Shown here: positions 35,597-49,200 of the stretch, piece by piece | Numbering within the stretch: position 1 is the first letter of the stretch | Layout of the letters: each line of letters opens with the position of its first letter | Origin: Rhynochetos jubatus | Lineage: Eukaryota > Chordata > Aves > Eurypygiformes > Rhynochetidae | NCBI GenBank assembly: GCA_027574665.1 | Contig: CM050648.1 | Span: forward strand, 137,144,175 to 137,208,174 | Reading direction: 5' to 3' | DNA length: 64,000 nt | Program-made: the position numbers and the translations under genes | Notes under the pieces: generated by a model | What the model was told of the DNA's origin: nothing | Databases searched by the model: none | Seen by the model: only the letters and a program-made list of their open reading frames with translations

Positions 35597-36352
35597 CACA
35601 ACTTCTGTCTGCTTTTCAAGCTCTGCTTTATACTACGTGCACAGGTATTCCCAGCCAGGCGTTCAGGGGTGTCATGTCCAAGCACCAGGACCACCTGAAT
35701 CAACTCAAAGGCATTTCGAGGAGAGCAGGAGGGGGCTGTGCGGAGTGGTGCTCAGCCCCTAGGGACATCCTGGTCCCCCCAAGAGAGTGGAGGGACACAG
35801 CATCATATTGACAACAGGTCATGGCATCAGGTAGTGATGTCCAGGCTGAGGTGAGCCCAGGGCAGCCCTGCGAGCTGGCAGTCCCCTCGCCTGTGTGAGG
35901 ACACGGGTGACCACCAGCACCAAACGCTGCCAAGTGCCTGCAGGAGGAGAGGCCGGGTGCCCCATAGCTGGCAGCTGGGGACAGACTGGTGATTCCCCGC
36001 TGGGTCTGGGGCCTGGTTTTGTCAAAATTTAGGTTACTGTCAGGAAGTGAGGCACGTGAACCAAGGCAGAGCCCCGTGCTGCTGCAGGGACCCTTCCCCT
36101 CTGACATAGTCGAACCCCAGTCCCCCATGCCAGGGGTGCTGCCCCACAGCAGCAAGCAGCAGGTCCGGCAGAGATGGACCTTCTCCATGCCCTGCTGAGG
36201 CTGTCCCCGTCACCTTGCTCCGGCTCAGCAGTGACACAGACTGTTGCCTGCAAACCGGGGCAGGCAGCTCCCCCCGTGCTGAGCCACAAGGTCTCCATCC
36301 TGCTGACAAGTCTCTTTGCAAACCACAGGGTTCATTGCAAATAAAAAACACC

Positions 36353-36371
36353 AAAAAAAAAAAAAAAAAAA
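36353..36371 (+). repeat. Poly-A run (A19)
   Basis: Uninterrupted A19 followed by GGCCC and a second A6 run. No processed gene copy can be recognised upstream, and no target-site duplication was seen. Confidence 0.9.
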
Positions 36372-38740
36372 GGCCCAAAAAAGGCCAAACCACCAAGTAA
36401 CAGAAAACACGTAGCTTATGGCTCTGGGTTGGTCACGTCCCCTGCTTGCTGGCTCTGAGGTTAGCTCAGCCTTTCGCCTAGATGAGCCCTCAGCCCTGCC
36501 CCACTTCACAGCACCCCACAGGATGAGTAAGTCGAAGGGAGCGCTTTGGTGAGACAAGCAGTGGGCAGTTTGGCTATTGCACAAGGGCGGCTGACGCGCA
36601 GATGCGAGGGGCGATACGCAGCGGCTGCTGCACTCGTGTGCATCTCACACGGCCCTGCAGGGAGCTGGCAACCCCTGCGGCCTCCCAGCCCGGCTCTCTT
36701 CCACCTTAACGCGATTAGGATGAGCCTTGCAGCGGGTAACGGTCTGTATGGTCACCGGTGGCAAGGGACATGGGCCAGGACAGCTCTGCGGGACGTCACT
36801 GCGGTAGGGATGTGCAGCCTTGTCCTGCGCTTACCTCCTGCTCCTGGGATGGAGCCTCACGAGTTTTGTGGAGGGTAAGGATGGACTTTCTGGGATGCTG
36901 GGAATCAGCTGCTGGAGAGCTATGGGCAGAATGGGGAGGTGCCCAAAGCACCCAAGGGGCACTGAGGCCGAGCACCGGGGGCAGCTGGGTGCACTGCAGC
37001 AGTTGCACACGTGTCCACATGTGCCTGGTCTTGCACTCCCACCTCTGCTCTTCTCCAGGACAACTGTAAGAAATCCTTAAGCCTCTCCCAAGGCTTTCAG
37101 CAGTGGGAAGTAGCTGAGCTGTTGATTCCTCACAGCCCTTTCCACCCTTGAGGGAGGTGCAAGGTTTGGGGCATTGCTGGGGTCCCACCAGCCACCCCTC
37201 CGTTGGAGCAGAGAGCTCCCCATGCCACCCACCGGATGGAGGAGAGGAAGTGGTGCTGGCAGCAGCATGTCCCCTTGGCCTGGCAGGGGGGACATCCCAG
37301 GGGAAGAGGGGTAGAAGTAAGGCACTTATCCCAGCTCTGGGGGAAAGTGCATCCTCAAGATGCTCAATTATATTTTGCCTTAAAACAATAGCTTATGAAA
37401 AAACCACCAGCCACCACTCTTCCATGGCGAGGAGCTGATGTTCTGGGGCCACGAGTGCTCCCGTCCATCGCAATCCTGTTCTCATACACGTTCCCACGAG
37501 TATCTCTGAAGCCATCTCTTCCCGGACAAGTCCCAACTGGGAAGTTGTTACAGCAGCGATCCACACGATTGTATCCCGATGCCCTTTGCTGAAGACAGCT
37601 CACTCGTGGAGCAGCATGGTCCCACGGCCCTCCTAGTGTCCATTCCCACTGGACACCTCTCCTCTCGTGTCCATCTGGACCTCTTCAGTCGCTCTCTCCC
37701 TGCGCACCCGTCCGGCTCGGCACCGCCAGCATGGGGTGGCTCTGCCAGCTTCCCGGTAATCGCAGGCATGCTCTGCCCAGCAGCCGGGGAACGTTGTCAG
37801 CCTGAGCAGTGATTAGTGATGATTCAAAGATTTCACCACAGCCGTGGAGGGAAAACTGCCAGTTTCTGCAGGCAGACCGCAAGGACACAGCCTGGCCCAC
37901 GCTGACTGAAACACCAGCCTTCCTGCCCAAGATGACTTCACCGTACAGTGCCCTAAAGCCACCTTGATTGCATCTCACTGCTGTGCTCACCTCCCACTTG
38001 TCCCCGGTCAGCTGGGCCAGCGGAGCAGGAGAAATCCCCTCCGTGCCGAAGCGGGTGCTCAGCCCCCGTCAGCTCCCATGGGCAGGGCCGGCGCCAGCGC
38101 TGAACCTGCCGTCGGTTTTCCCTCTGGTTTCGCTGGGCTTTGGACACGCAGCAGCGTTGGAACTGCAAACAGCTACTATTTACACCCCGACAGAACCATC
38201 CTCGGGGGGTGGGGGGTGTGCTCACCGCTCTGCCAGACCAGGCTGAGAACGTGGGGTTCCAGTTGAGTTCATTCACTTATTTTCCAGCCTCGCTCGTTCC
38301 CCAGTAATGCAGGAAAGCTGTGCAGCGCTCAAGTACCACCATCACACTAAGTCACTGCAAAAATACAAGCTGACACTTTCACGGACTCCTCAGCGCAGGT
38401 TACTCCTCTCAGTTTTACTCTCTGGCGGTCAGTAACGGATGTGGAAAGGGCAACCAGGCTGCAGCCATCAGCCAAACCTCACACCCACCTGCACTAAACA
38501 CAGTGAGAAGCCCAAGTCTTTACAGATATCTGGGGCTTGCAAGGGTATCTGCCAAATAATTAACCTTCAGTTCTGGTTTTATTCTGAAATGGTGTCGTAG
38601 AAAGCTTGGGGGTGCCCATTCTATATTTTTAGCTGAAGCTTTTGACATTTAATAAAAACCTCAACGTTCATATTTTTCTGAGTGTTCCGCTTTCTACCCA
38701 TTTTTTTGGGTGTTAAGTAAGAGACATTTTGCTCTTTGAA

Positions 38741-38836
38741 AGTTTATATTCATAAATACATACACGCATATATTAAAATATACATATATATGTATAGATA
38801 AAAATACAGACACACACACATATAAATACATATATG
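38741..38836. repeat. AT/AC-rich low-complexity tract
   Basis: Alternating purine-pyrimidine sequence dominated by TATATA, ATACAT and an (AC)n stretch, with no stable repeat unit. It stands out from the GC-rich neighbourhood. Confidence 0.85.
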
Positions 38837-39676
38837 GTTTCTCATAGTCTTACTCACTGGCTGGAGGACGAGAACAAAAATCTTTGGAAGGTTTGGATGC
38901 ATCTCTGTTTATTTTTACCCTGTCTGGTAATGCAGATTTCCCCGTTGTCAATCCCAGCCTGAGCCCACGCTGCCCGTGTAATGACTAGCCCCGCACCATG
39001 GGTGAGGGAGCTGTGGCTTCTCACCTGGCCCACTCCACCTGGCTCTGTGAAGCATTTGGACAAAAAAAAAAAAGATGATGGTCTTCCAAAAGCAGGGCAA
39101 ACCCCGGTATATTCATGTACAAACACCTCTGCAGCCCAAGCGTTCCAATGTGTTCACAACCGGTGAGGTGGAGGTGCTGTGGGGACTGGAACCCACGGCA
39201 AGGGGCTGGGCCTCAAAGTGGGGTTGGCTGGGAGCTTGGGCACTTTGGTGTAAGAAAGACAATAAATCCCAACATGTCAAAGACAGAGGAAGAGGGTCCA
39301 GCGATGAGAGAGCCCCAGCTCTGATTGATAAGCTCTCAAATCTTAGGCTATGGGGTGTCCTCCTCCAGCGCTGGGCTTGGCTCCCCCTTCTCTGGGGACA
39401 AATAAAGCCCAATGAAGCCCCAGGATGGTGAAGTGCCCTGTCCCACTGCTGAAGGGCTAGAGCAAACGGTCCCACGGGCTGCTTCCAGCTTTATAACTGC
39501 CTTTTTTTAGGAGAGGAGGGAAGGCAGGCTAGCCAGAGGAGCACGGCACAGTCAAAGGAGCCTGCTGGACTGCTGCTTCCTCAGGGGAAAAAGAAAAGCA
39601 AACAGGAGATGAAAAGGCTGCGATGCTGTCTGCCTTCCCAGAAGAGTGCCCTGCCTACCACGCTACCGCATTTCGT

Positions 39677-39716
39677 GGGGGGGGGTGGGTGGGTGGAGCA
39701 AAAAAAAAAAAAAAAA
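39677..39716 (+). repeat. G-run followed by A17
   Basis: G9TGGGTGGGTGG is followed three bases later by A17. The G part meets the quadruplex pattern on the plus strand. It lies between GC-rich segments without a recognised gene. Confidence 0.9.
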
Positions 39717-42700
39717 TCACTCAAACTCTCCTGCTCCAGCTATTCCACATTGCGCAAAAAGATGGTAACACTCATCTGAGGACAGGCTGGAGCCTAAACC
39801 TCCTCCCTCCCAGATGGGTGCCGGAGACATTAGGCAATAGCAGCCGCCTTTTTCTTCTCGGCCTCGTGACGGATTAGTTGTGCTGCGCAAAAGGGAAAGA
39901 CGGAGGAAAGCGTTGCCTTGGCCCCAGCTGCAGTCGGGGCCGAGCCAAGCTGAGCCGAGCATGGATCCCTGGCAGAGGGCAGGACTGGAGCAGCAGCATC
40001 CTGCACCCCAGGCACGGCTCTTGCTGGGTGACCGGCAGGTAAAACCACCTTGCTACACACTTTGCTTCCATGAGAGAGGAGTCAGGCGGGTTGGCCACCT
40101 TGTCCCAAGAAGCAGGAGTCTCTCTGGAGCACCTGGACCTCCTTGCGAAGCTGCCATCTCGTCCCCTCGCTTGGCCCGGGGCACGGGGGAGTGTGTGAGG
40201 AGCTCGGCCACTTCACTCGGGCCTGGGAGCTTCCCACGGCATGGCAGGGTGCCCAGGGTCGATGCTGTAATGCTGGGCTTCCCACCGCCCTCCGCGTGCC
40301 TTAGTCCACAAGCGGGTGAAAGACTGTAATTTCCCAGTAGATGATAGCAGGAAAATGGACTAAGGGGCATTTATGGGCAGCCTACTGCCAGTAAGTGTAA
40401 TGCGAGAGGGAAACGGTTTCTCAAGCAGCTTGATTTCTTGCGTGAGGACCCTGGGGTCCTGGCAGGCAATGCATGCCAGGGGAAGGGTACAGCAGTGGGA
40501 AGGCCGCAGCCATCCCTGCTCCCGAATCTGCTCCAGAAAACTTCAGCTGAAACTTCACCGGGAAGCCCAGAGCTGCAACAGGCGCCTGCACGCCCCGAAG
40601 GGCTCCCCGGCCCCTCTCCTCCCCCAGCCTGCGCCCAGACATCGTCAGCACTTTTTCGGCAGCCGGCGGACCGCTCCGGGCTTGGCGAGACACGCCGCCA
40701 TCACAGCTGGGCGAGCTGCAGAGCGTGAGCTCACCCACCCAGAGGGCCCTGCCGCTGTGCCAGCTCCCGCGGCCTTCCCTGCGGCTACGCAATACGGGCG
40801 GCCCCGCGCGCGAGGCCGGCCGCAGGTCCCCTGCGTAAAGCACGGTGGCGACTGATGACCTCCCTGTCATCCCCTCGGTTCATGGCCGAGTCATCCCCGA
40901 CCCACAGCACCTTGCACAGCCTCAGGTGCCCAAGGCACGAGCGAGCAGCCGCTCCGTACGACCCGCCCAAGGGCGCAGTGCCCGAGTGGCCCATGGTAGG
41001 CACCCGGGGCACGGCGGTGCATAACGCCGAGACTCAAACCGACGCTCGTGAGGCGAGCGGGTGGGAAGTTTAATTTCTGTCTCGATCAGAGGTTTTTAGC
41101 AAGTCCCAGCTGGGGTAGGTCACTGTGTCCAGCCTTTTGCCACGACATGTTTGTTCTCTGGAACATTTTCAATTGCTTTGTACAAGCTGAAACAAAAGCA
41201 CGGCCATGTTATTCCTCGTGGCAGCAACAGGAGGGAACACGGCAAAGGTGGTGGGTGAGAAAGAAAACCAGTTAAAAAGAAATATTTTCTAGCTGGATGC
41301 AAGCATTGGAGACTAGCTTACTGCTTTGACCACGATTTTTTAGCCAGCTACAGGTCCTGCCTCTGACTGCGGGAACCCAGGGGCTAAAACGAGAGAGAGA
41401 TGTAGCTGCTCTGGTGAGCTAAGGACACAGGAGAAACAACACGCAGAGGGAGAAGGATGTTTTTATTAGTTTTATTTTTTTCTATCTTATGATAAAGCTA
41501 GAAAAAAGTAGACAAGTTTTCAGACACCTCCTTCCATCTGATAACCGCTGCGAGAGAGCGACGACACAGTGTTGAGGAGAGGCACCACTAAATGAACACT
41601 CTCTGATTACAAGATGCAGCACCAGCTCTTTGTCAGGCATCTGTGAACAGTGGCACGAAGCACGGTGAGGCGGATTGAAGGAATATACAGAACCAACCGG
41701 TTGTCTCTTGCACCGTTTTACTTTCCCTGCTCTCCCAAGCCTCGTACAGAAAAATCCCTGTGCTGATTAACTCAGCCACAGGCACAGCATCCGGCACAGA
41801 ACACAACTCTTACATGCGATCTCCTCCCCCCACCCAGTCAAATTTGAATCACACAGAAAGCAACAACAAAAAAAATCTCATCTGAGGTGTTCACGCAGCC
41901 TTTCCCGCACCAAAATTTAATTAACTTACCCCAACTGGGGTCACCACTAAGCGAGAGCCTGCAATCACAGCCTTAGAAACATCACAGCCTCTACAAAAGA
42001 AAGCTTCAGTTACCTACGCAAACCTAGATAAAGCTGCATCTCACCCTTACGTCGTGCTCCCTCTAGAGAAGCCAGGTTTCAGCTGTGGGTAGAGCTGTTG
42101 AGCAGGTGCTATCTGCCTCCTAGTCTGCACAGGCTGCAAAAGCTGTGGTTACTGAGGGCCCGATCCTCCTAGGAATCCATACTTCTGGAAAACATTGCTC
42201 TTGGAGGTTTATAACACGATGCTTCCACACCACACGCACACACGTACACTGACTACAGCCACACTGGAGAACTGACCTACTTGATCTAACACTGTAAGCT
42301 CACACCCAGAGAACAGCCTGAGCTTGCAAGCCAGACCCAGTTCAGGAAAACACCCAACTATTTAGCATGTTTTAATTGACTATACTGCTTGTTCTTAGAT
42401 TCATAGGACAACCGGTGCACAGGCCAGCAAGAGCCCACTGAAGAAAGCTACAGTTACCAGGTATTTGCCTGTACCAGCAGCTTACACACCCCATCTCCCC
42501 CCTGGCTGAGCTGAAACCACGTAGACAGAAGCATGGGTTTATTCCAAGTTTCACCTCGTGCCTTCCCCCCAAAAGAGCAATTAGCTGTTACACCAACTCT
42601 CTGCACATCCCCAGATTAAAGATGCCATCTTCCCCCCACAAACCAGCTTAGCCTTGGTATTATTACAGGCTCAGAGCATTGCCCTGCAGCCCCAGGAGGA

Positions 42701-43205
42701 CCTGTCTGAAGACAGCAGCCCTTTGTACGCAGACTCATCCCCCCTCCCTCCCAGGAGACAGCCTGGCTTGCTGCAGTCAGGGTAATGACAGTTTACAGTT
42801 GCCACGAGCAGATGCAGAAGTCAAAGCCTCGGAGGTAGGGCACGTTTGCAGTGACTCACGTTCAACACTAGTTCTCAAGCTTACAGCAACTACAATCAAA
42901 TTAAAAGGTTCACTTTTGACACTGCTTTAACCACACTTCAACTCGAGCACAGCCACACAGCCAGGGAGACGCACCAGCACACAAAACCAGCCCATCTAGC
43001 AGAACTAAGAAAACCAAGTCACTTTAAACCTCAAAAGACATTCAGTTAACACATCTAAGACATCTCAGGCCAAAACAATAGTTTATTTTGTTTTCAGCAA
43101 CATCTCAGCCATCAAAAAAATAAACTCTAACACAGATGGATGGAAGACTTCTCTACAGTGTAACTAAGTGGGCTCTGACCCCAGGGGTTTGAATTGGAGT
43201 GACAT

Positions 43206-43211
43206 TTTATT
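43206..43211 (-). terminator. CKB: CKB polyadenylation signal
   Basis: AATAAA on the minus strand, 40 bases after the TAA stop. Cleavage would fall near 43185-43195, giving a very short 3' UTR. Another AATAAA (43255-43250) overlaps the stop codon and is unlikely to be used. Confidence 0.75.
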
Positions 43212-46200
43212 ATTCATCCAATAAGTTAGGAAGCATGAGAATAAAGTGCTTTATTTCTGAGCTGGTATGAGGTCATCAATGGACTGGCCTTTTTCAAGGC
43301 GTTTTTCCATTTCAATGAGCAGCTTCACACCATCCACCACCATCTGCACCAGCTCCACCTCAGAGAAGCCAAGACGATCAGCATTGGAGACATCAAACAC
43401 TCCTCCAACAGCAGCTGTGTCCACACCACCTGGAGCAAGAGATTTAGTTAGTACACAGGCCACTGCTACAGCAGGTATCTTCCTTCCCACACTAGCGTGA
43501 GGTGGGAATGCAGCAAGACGATTCTGTACAAGCTGCCACTGCTGCCTCCTCCTCCACACAGGGAGATAAAGCTGCATGTGACTGCCAGCATGAGCCACCA
43601 AGCACACCATTAGGCCAGCTCTTTATTCTTTTAACCCATGAGCAATCTAACCTGTGGGCAGAAGTACCCACTGTAGCTATTTCCTAGCCAGAGGTTAAGT
43701 AAGGATCCCCCATCCCTGCTTACAACAGGAACCACTGCCACCAGCTCCACCTTACCTGGTGCTCAGAATACCATAGAAGGACATACCTTCCTTGCTGTAT
43801 CTGGCTGTTTAGGTGTATGCAAAGCACTGGCATCCCCAGCTCCTCCAAGATAGGATTTTAAGGCTTGGTTCTCTCCATGTGCTTTACAAGGGTACCTTCT
43901 GGATGGTCTGCCAGGCATTGCCAGCGTGAACCAAGCCATGGCTCTGGCTGTAGCCAGGCTTTTGCTGGTGTCCTAGGGCACCCTGACCAGGACATCACTG
44001 TATCACCTCTCACCTGTGCCTCGTTTCTGCAGCCGAAGCCTCTTGAGGACTTCTCCAAACTTCTCATGCTTCCCAAGGTTCGGTAGCTTGATGTGCACAC
44101 CAGCACGGAGCCCTGTTCCGAGGTTGGATGGGCAGGTCAGGATGTAGCCCAAATGTGGATTCCACATGAACTCGTAGTTTTTGGACTTGAAGAGAGTTTC
44201 TATCTATAAATAGAGAGAATGGATGTTTAGAGATTGTTCTCTCCCTGAAGGATACAGGTCATCCATTAGTGCTCATTTACAGCTCCAGTTACATAGCAAC
44301 AGCCACAACACAGTTTGAACAGCTATTTAAATCAGTCACATAGGCCCCTTCCATTTGGGAAAAAAAGGGCCACCAACAAGGGGCTTTTAAAGCCTTAATC
44401 TTGCTCCTAGCAGTGAGACAGGCTAAGTTTAAGCTACGCCATGAAATCTGAAGTCACTATCTGTTGGGAAGCCTGATTTAGTACATGTCAAGCTGGCATG
44501 TCAAGATGAGAAGGGAAGGGCTGGTAAGACTCAAGTTCATATCAAGACTGGAAGCTCATTAAAGCATTCAAGCCTAGAAACTTCAGTCCAGCTCTGCCCA
44601 GCAGTTCAAGCAACTTCTCCTCCCATCCAGGGTGTCTCAACACTTGATTTATAGAACCATGTAGAAATCCTTTAAGTACAGACACTTGGATAAGGGTGCC
44701 ACATCAGAGGACACATTCTAGATTCCACAGCCACAGGCCTTTGCCAATATAGGTCTTTCAGAGCCCTCACGGCTCTGGACCTCAACAGGGTGGTTCCTGA
44801 AGACCCAGGCTCCAAAGCCCCACCATGCAGGCCTCCAGAGCGGGCTTGAAAGATTTGCATTCTCAGCTCTAACCGGAGAAACGTGTCATTTGAACCGTCA
44901 TTTCAGGCAATATTGATTTACCTGTGTTAGCCCAGTACAGAAGCGAGTAAATACTTCCTTCATGTTGCCACCTTTCTGCATGGAAATAACTCTAAGGTGA
45001 TCCTCCTCATTGATCCAAACAAGGAAGGTCTTGTTATCATTGTGCCTACGAGACAAGGCAAACAACTTGTCATCTGCCCCACCTGACGTTTTCAAGATTA
45101 ATTGTAATAGCACCAAATTACTCATCATCATAGCTTTAATTTTGAGAGGTCCACATCATTGTTTCTTCAAAGACATTACTCTTGATTCTTTTGTCTATGC
45201 AGGACCTAAAAGAGTTAAGGTAGCAGTTTTTACTCTGCTCTAAGTAGTTTAACTGGCCTAAACTTGAACAGGTGAGAATGACCAGTAACATGACACTGGC
45301 CAGTCTTAGCATATCAAACCCTAAAATCCAGCCATCCCCCTAGTTCACTTGTGGCCTGAGTTTACAAATTTAAGAGATTTCATCTGTTCAGCAGAGTTTG
45401 CAGAAGGATGGCCAGCACAGACTTCGAGGCAGCTCTGTAAGGTGATGTTCATAACGACAACCTGTTGACAACGTGTAACTAAGCCTTACATCAGAATTTT
45501 GTCAGGTTCTCTTAAGCCGCACTTTGTACCTTATCAGAAACTAAGTTGAGCTTTCCCTATTAATTTTAGATTCGGGCTCTTCAGAGAGGCTATAAAAACC
45601 TCTGAACACCAGTGGGCCCCCCTCTTGTCCCAGCTTGCAGCAAGTGCTATTGTGAATGGTTATTATGCTGATAATTTCTCACCTTGATTAGGATCAAAAA
45701 TTAACTAGTACCTGAGGAAAGTTATTTATGCAGACAACACTGAGACTTTACACTTCAAGCTTGTAGATTAGTCATGCTCAGATGACAGCGCTATCTAGTG
45801 CTGGCAATCTGCAGGTAGATGATGCAATCTTAAAGGTGACCTACAGAAACAAAGCACGCTTCCTCTGGGTTGTACTGAGGCTGCTACAGTAATAAGGTTG
45901 GAGTATTCCAGCTGATAAAAACCTAGCCCTTGGCTTACAAGGGAGCAGGTTAATTATGCTGCAGAAGCTCCTGAGATGCAGAGTTTTATGTAGGTGACCT
46001 ACATCCAACAAGCAGAATCCTTCCATTTCCACAACTCTGCATCAGTCAACTCGTGCCACTGAGCCTCTGGGGGCAGGAAATCTTGTCACTAGTACAGGTA
46101 AAGGCATATTAGTCCAGCATCACTGAGTTTCTGCAAGCAGAAGTGATGAGACTACAAAGGAGCAACTATGCATCCCGTATCAAGTCGGAGCTAAACCAAC

Positions 46201-49200
46201 GCTACAGCTTTTTACCACAAGTTACTCCAAGCTCCTGGGGCAGGAGCTGAATGTAATGGCACATCTACTCCTTTAGAAGTTACCTACTTTCACAACCTGC
46301 CTCAATTATTGTCTGGTGCTTCTGTGGTGGATGGGTAGGCTCTGGTTACAGGCTAGCCAAGCTGGCTTGCTCCTACCAGCCCAGCGTGGTGCATGGTACA
46401 CTTGTCCAAATTCTGCTGGTTTAGATGCAACTGGCCCAGAGGGCACCACACAAGTTTCTCATTGAACTCTGTAATGAGTTCAGAAGCTGCCATTTGTCCA
46501 ACACCGGGAGCCACAACCAAAACAGCAGTATTTTTTTTTTTTTTGCAGGGACTTGTACAAGTCCTCCCTTACAGACATACTCACCAGATACCCCTGGCAT
46601 CAGGCCAGTCTCGTGCCATCCCAGATGCCAACAGAAGAGGAGAAACTGGCTTGTCAAACAAGAAGTGATCATCAATCAGCTGCTGCTGCTCTGCGTCGGT
46701 CATGTTCCTCAGAGCATAGTACTTCCCCTTGAGATCACCTTCCAGACTACCCAGAGCTGGAAGAGAGATGGGATGGGACTTTTAGGATGGAACCAAAGGT
46801 GCTGGATATTACCCAGCACATCAGAGACCAGACATTGCCATACATGGTGTGTGATCTGCTGGGTCTGGTTCCTCCCTTGCTTTCGTCTGCAATGTCAATG
46901 CCTCTGCAGCATTACAGAACTGAAGTATCAGATGATCTGTCTGCACCTTCCAGGCTCATACAAGTAGCCTTTGTTCCCTTACACGCAGGGCAGAATCATT
47001 ACTGCTGCCTAACCGTAAAAGCAGAGTGCTTTCTTCCAAGGAAATCAAGGTCATGAATGTAACAAACAGAATTTTTCTGGTCAAGGACCGTTACCCTGCC
47101 CTTGAGAGGTTTTGGAACACCTGCACCCTCAGCCTCCAGCGCTGCACACCTTGAGCGTATCCTTTCCTCTCTGTTAATGGAGCTGGGAGGGAAGAGAGAA
47201 AACCTGCAGCTGAGGAGTTCCCCTGAAAACTAGGGCTTCTTCTAGTCAGCTGCACATCTGGAGCGAAACTACACCTCTAAGCAAGCTGAACATCAATGAA
47301 AGTCAATTAAAAAGCAGCCACAAAATACTGCAGCCATGACTCAAGCCCTACAGTTGCTACATACCTGCTACATTTCAGGTTTGAGCCATGGTGAACCACC
47401 CTCTTTCCCCACGCATAGAAAGGAGCTTTCAAAATCAGCAGAGGTCAACTTAATGCAGTCCAACTTCCCTCTGACATGTGCTCTTGCTCTCAGCTACAAA
47501 CTGCAATGCTGAGACAGCTGTAACGTAACGAGCCTTTTTCAGGGCAGGCTCCACGTTCAGACTACGTCGACAGAGGCGGCTTTTGCCAACTGCCTCCATT
47601 TTCAAACTGCAAAGAACATCTCTTGCACAAAGGAAATAAGTAGTTTCGATGCAGCCGGTTCTCGCTTTACCTTCAACAGAGAGCCTTTCGATAGCCCGCC
47701 TCTCTCCTCGACTACAGTGCGGGGGAAGGCAGAATCCACGGATGCTTCTACCGGTTCTGACACGGGAACTTAGCACGTAATTGGGATCCAGGTCATCACC
47801 TCCCTACAAGATTAGGAAAGCAGTGAGTACAACCTTGTTGCCAAGATACCTACCCTAAACAGATGTAGCTCCCATGCATTTAAGCATCCACCTTACACCC
47901 GAGATACCGACGACTTGGCCTGTAAGGCAGTGCCTTGCTTCAGGACTATTTTCTTCAGCTTTAGCTCAAGTCCCTGTGTAACACAACCCTTGTTTTGAGT
48001 CTACAGCCACTAAGTAGTGCTGAAAGACAGGGATACCACCAGCCTATCAGTATTATGTCCACTTCAGACTAGGGTCTGGGCTTCCGTTACCCCTTCAGAT
48101 CCACAAAGTAGAGGTAACAACGTGAGGCAAACCCTTGTTGTTTAAGTAGGTGTTTACTCTTGCTAGTGAGAGTTATTCACCACTGCCATCCAAAGTCTCT
48201 TATTTTCAAGATGACCCATCGCTAGCCAATCAACATGGCATTAGCTAGAGTCTACAGTAACACTTGAAATCCATAAAGTGGACACAAATCCTTACTCCTA
48301 TCCATAACAATGTCTATTCTATTAGTATGAGACCACCAGGTGGTATTTAAGATCCAAGAACAGATAGTAGAAACATTACGTTCTATGACAGCCCTTGACT
48401 CCTAGGACAGTGTGGTTTACCTTGACTACTACAGCCCACAGTTCGTGGAAATACACGTCGAACATGTTTGGCATGATCTACGCTGCTGCAGCAGCACATG
48501 AAGCAAGCTCCTGCTGCATGCCAGCTGCCTGGTCCTACCCAGCCACTGACATCCTACAGCAGGAAGCTCTTAAGTCTGATTGCACCAAACACACAGCCTG
48601 TGGGGCTGTGCTGGGTGAAAGCAAGGGGACAGAGCCTGAGCGATCAGTTTAGGCAGCTGCCAACAGCTTTACCCAGTCCTCAGACCGGTAGGCATCAGTA
48701 ATCGATCAAAAGTTTATACCTGCAGGTTATCAGCGTTCAGGTCAGTCTTGTGCTCATCGGTTGGTTTGTAGCCACCGTGCCTGTCTTCAATAACTGGATC
48801 AAAGAGTTCCTTAAACACATCATAGGATTCTTCATCACCAGCTACGCATCCTACTGTCATTATGAAGGGATGGCCTGGAGTGGTAATAAAGTCAGAAGAG
48901 CTAAGTTTGGGTGATGTTTGGCTGTCCTCCAGCGCAGCACTAACCAGGCAAGTTCTTTAGTGGCAGGTCTAGTCACTTAGAGATGCATTCTTACATAAAA
49001 ACATTTGGAGAGACCCTACATTTTACACTTCATCCAGTTAGGCAAATGCAGTGCTATGGAAAGCCATAGTTATTGCCATTAAGCCATGCTGATCTGTCAG
49101 ACTTGGTTTAGGACAAATTTGCAGAGCGCATCCAATTTCACTAGCTAATTTAGACCACCCGATAGAACTTAACGTCTAAACAATCACGCTTTGCCATAAG

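Larger units (their letters stand above)
28681..43180. other. GC-rich intergenic region, MARK3 to CKB
   Basis: About 14.5 kb with many overlapping open frames on both strands, as expected in GC-rich, stop-poor DNA. None shows a known domain, consistent codon bias or paired splice sites. Distinct elements inside it are a tandem 15-bp duplication (35389-35419), a perfect hairpin (35571-35596), an A19 run, an AT/AC tract and a G-run/poly-A pair. From about 41460 the composition shifts towards AT-rich. One possible but unproven exon start (35248-35311, minus) is described in the findings. Confidence 0.7.

Noticed and set aside
36353-36371. Poly-A run as evidence of a processed pseudogene
   Set aside because: No coding-like sequence precedes it on the plus strand, and no flanking direct repeats were found.
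40373-40870. Overlapping 149- and 160-codon frames on opposite strands
   Set aside because: Mutually antisense frames of equal length in GC-rich DNA, with no homology and no promoter or splice context.
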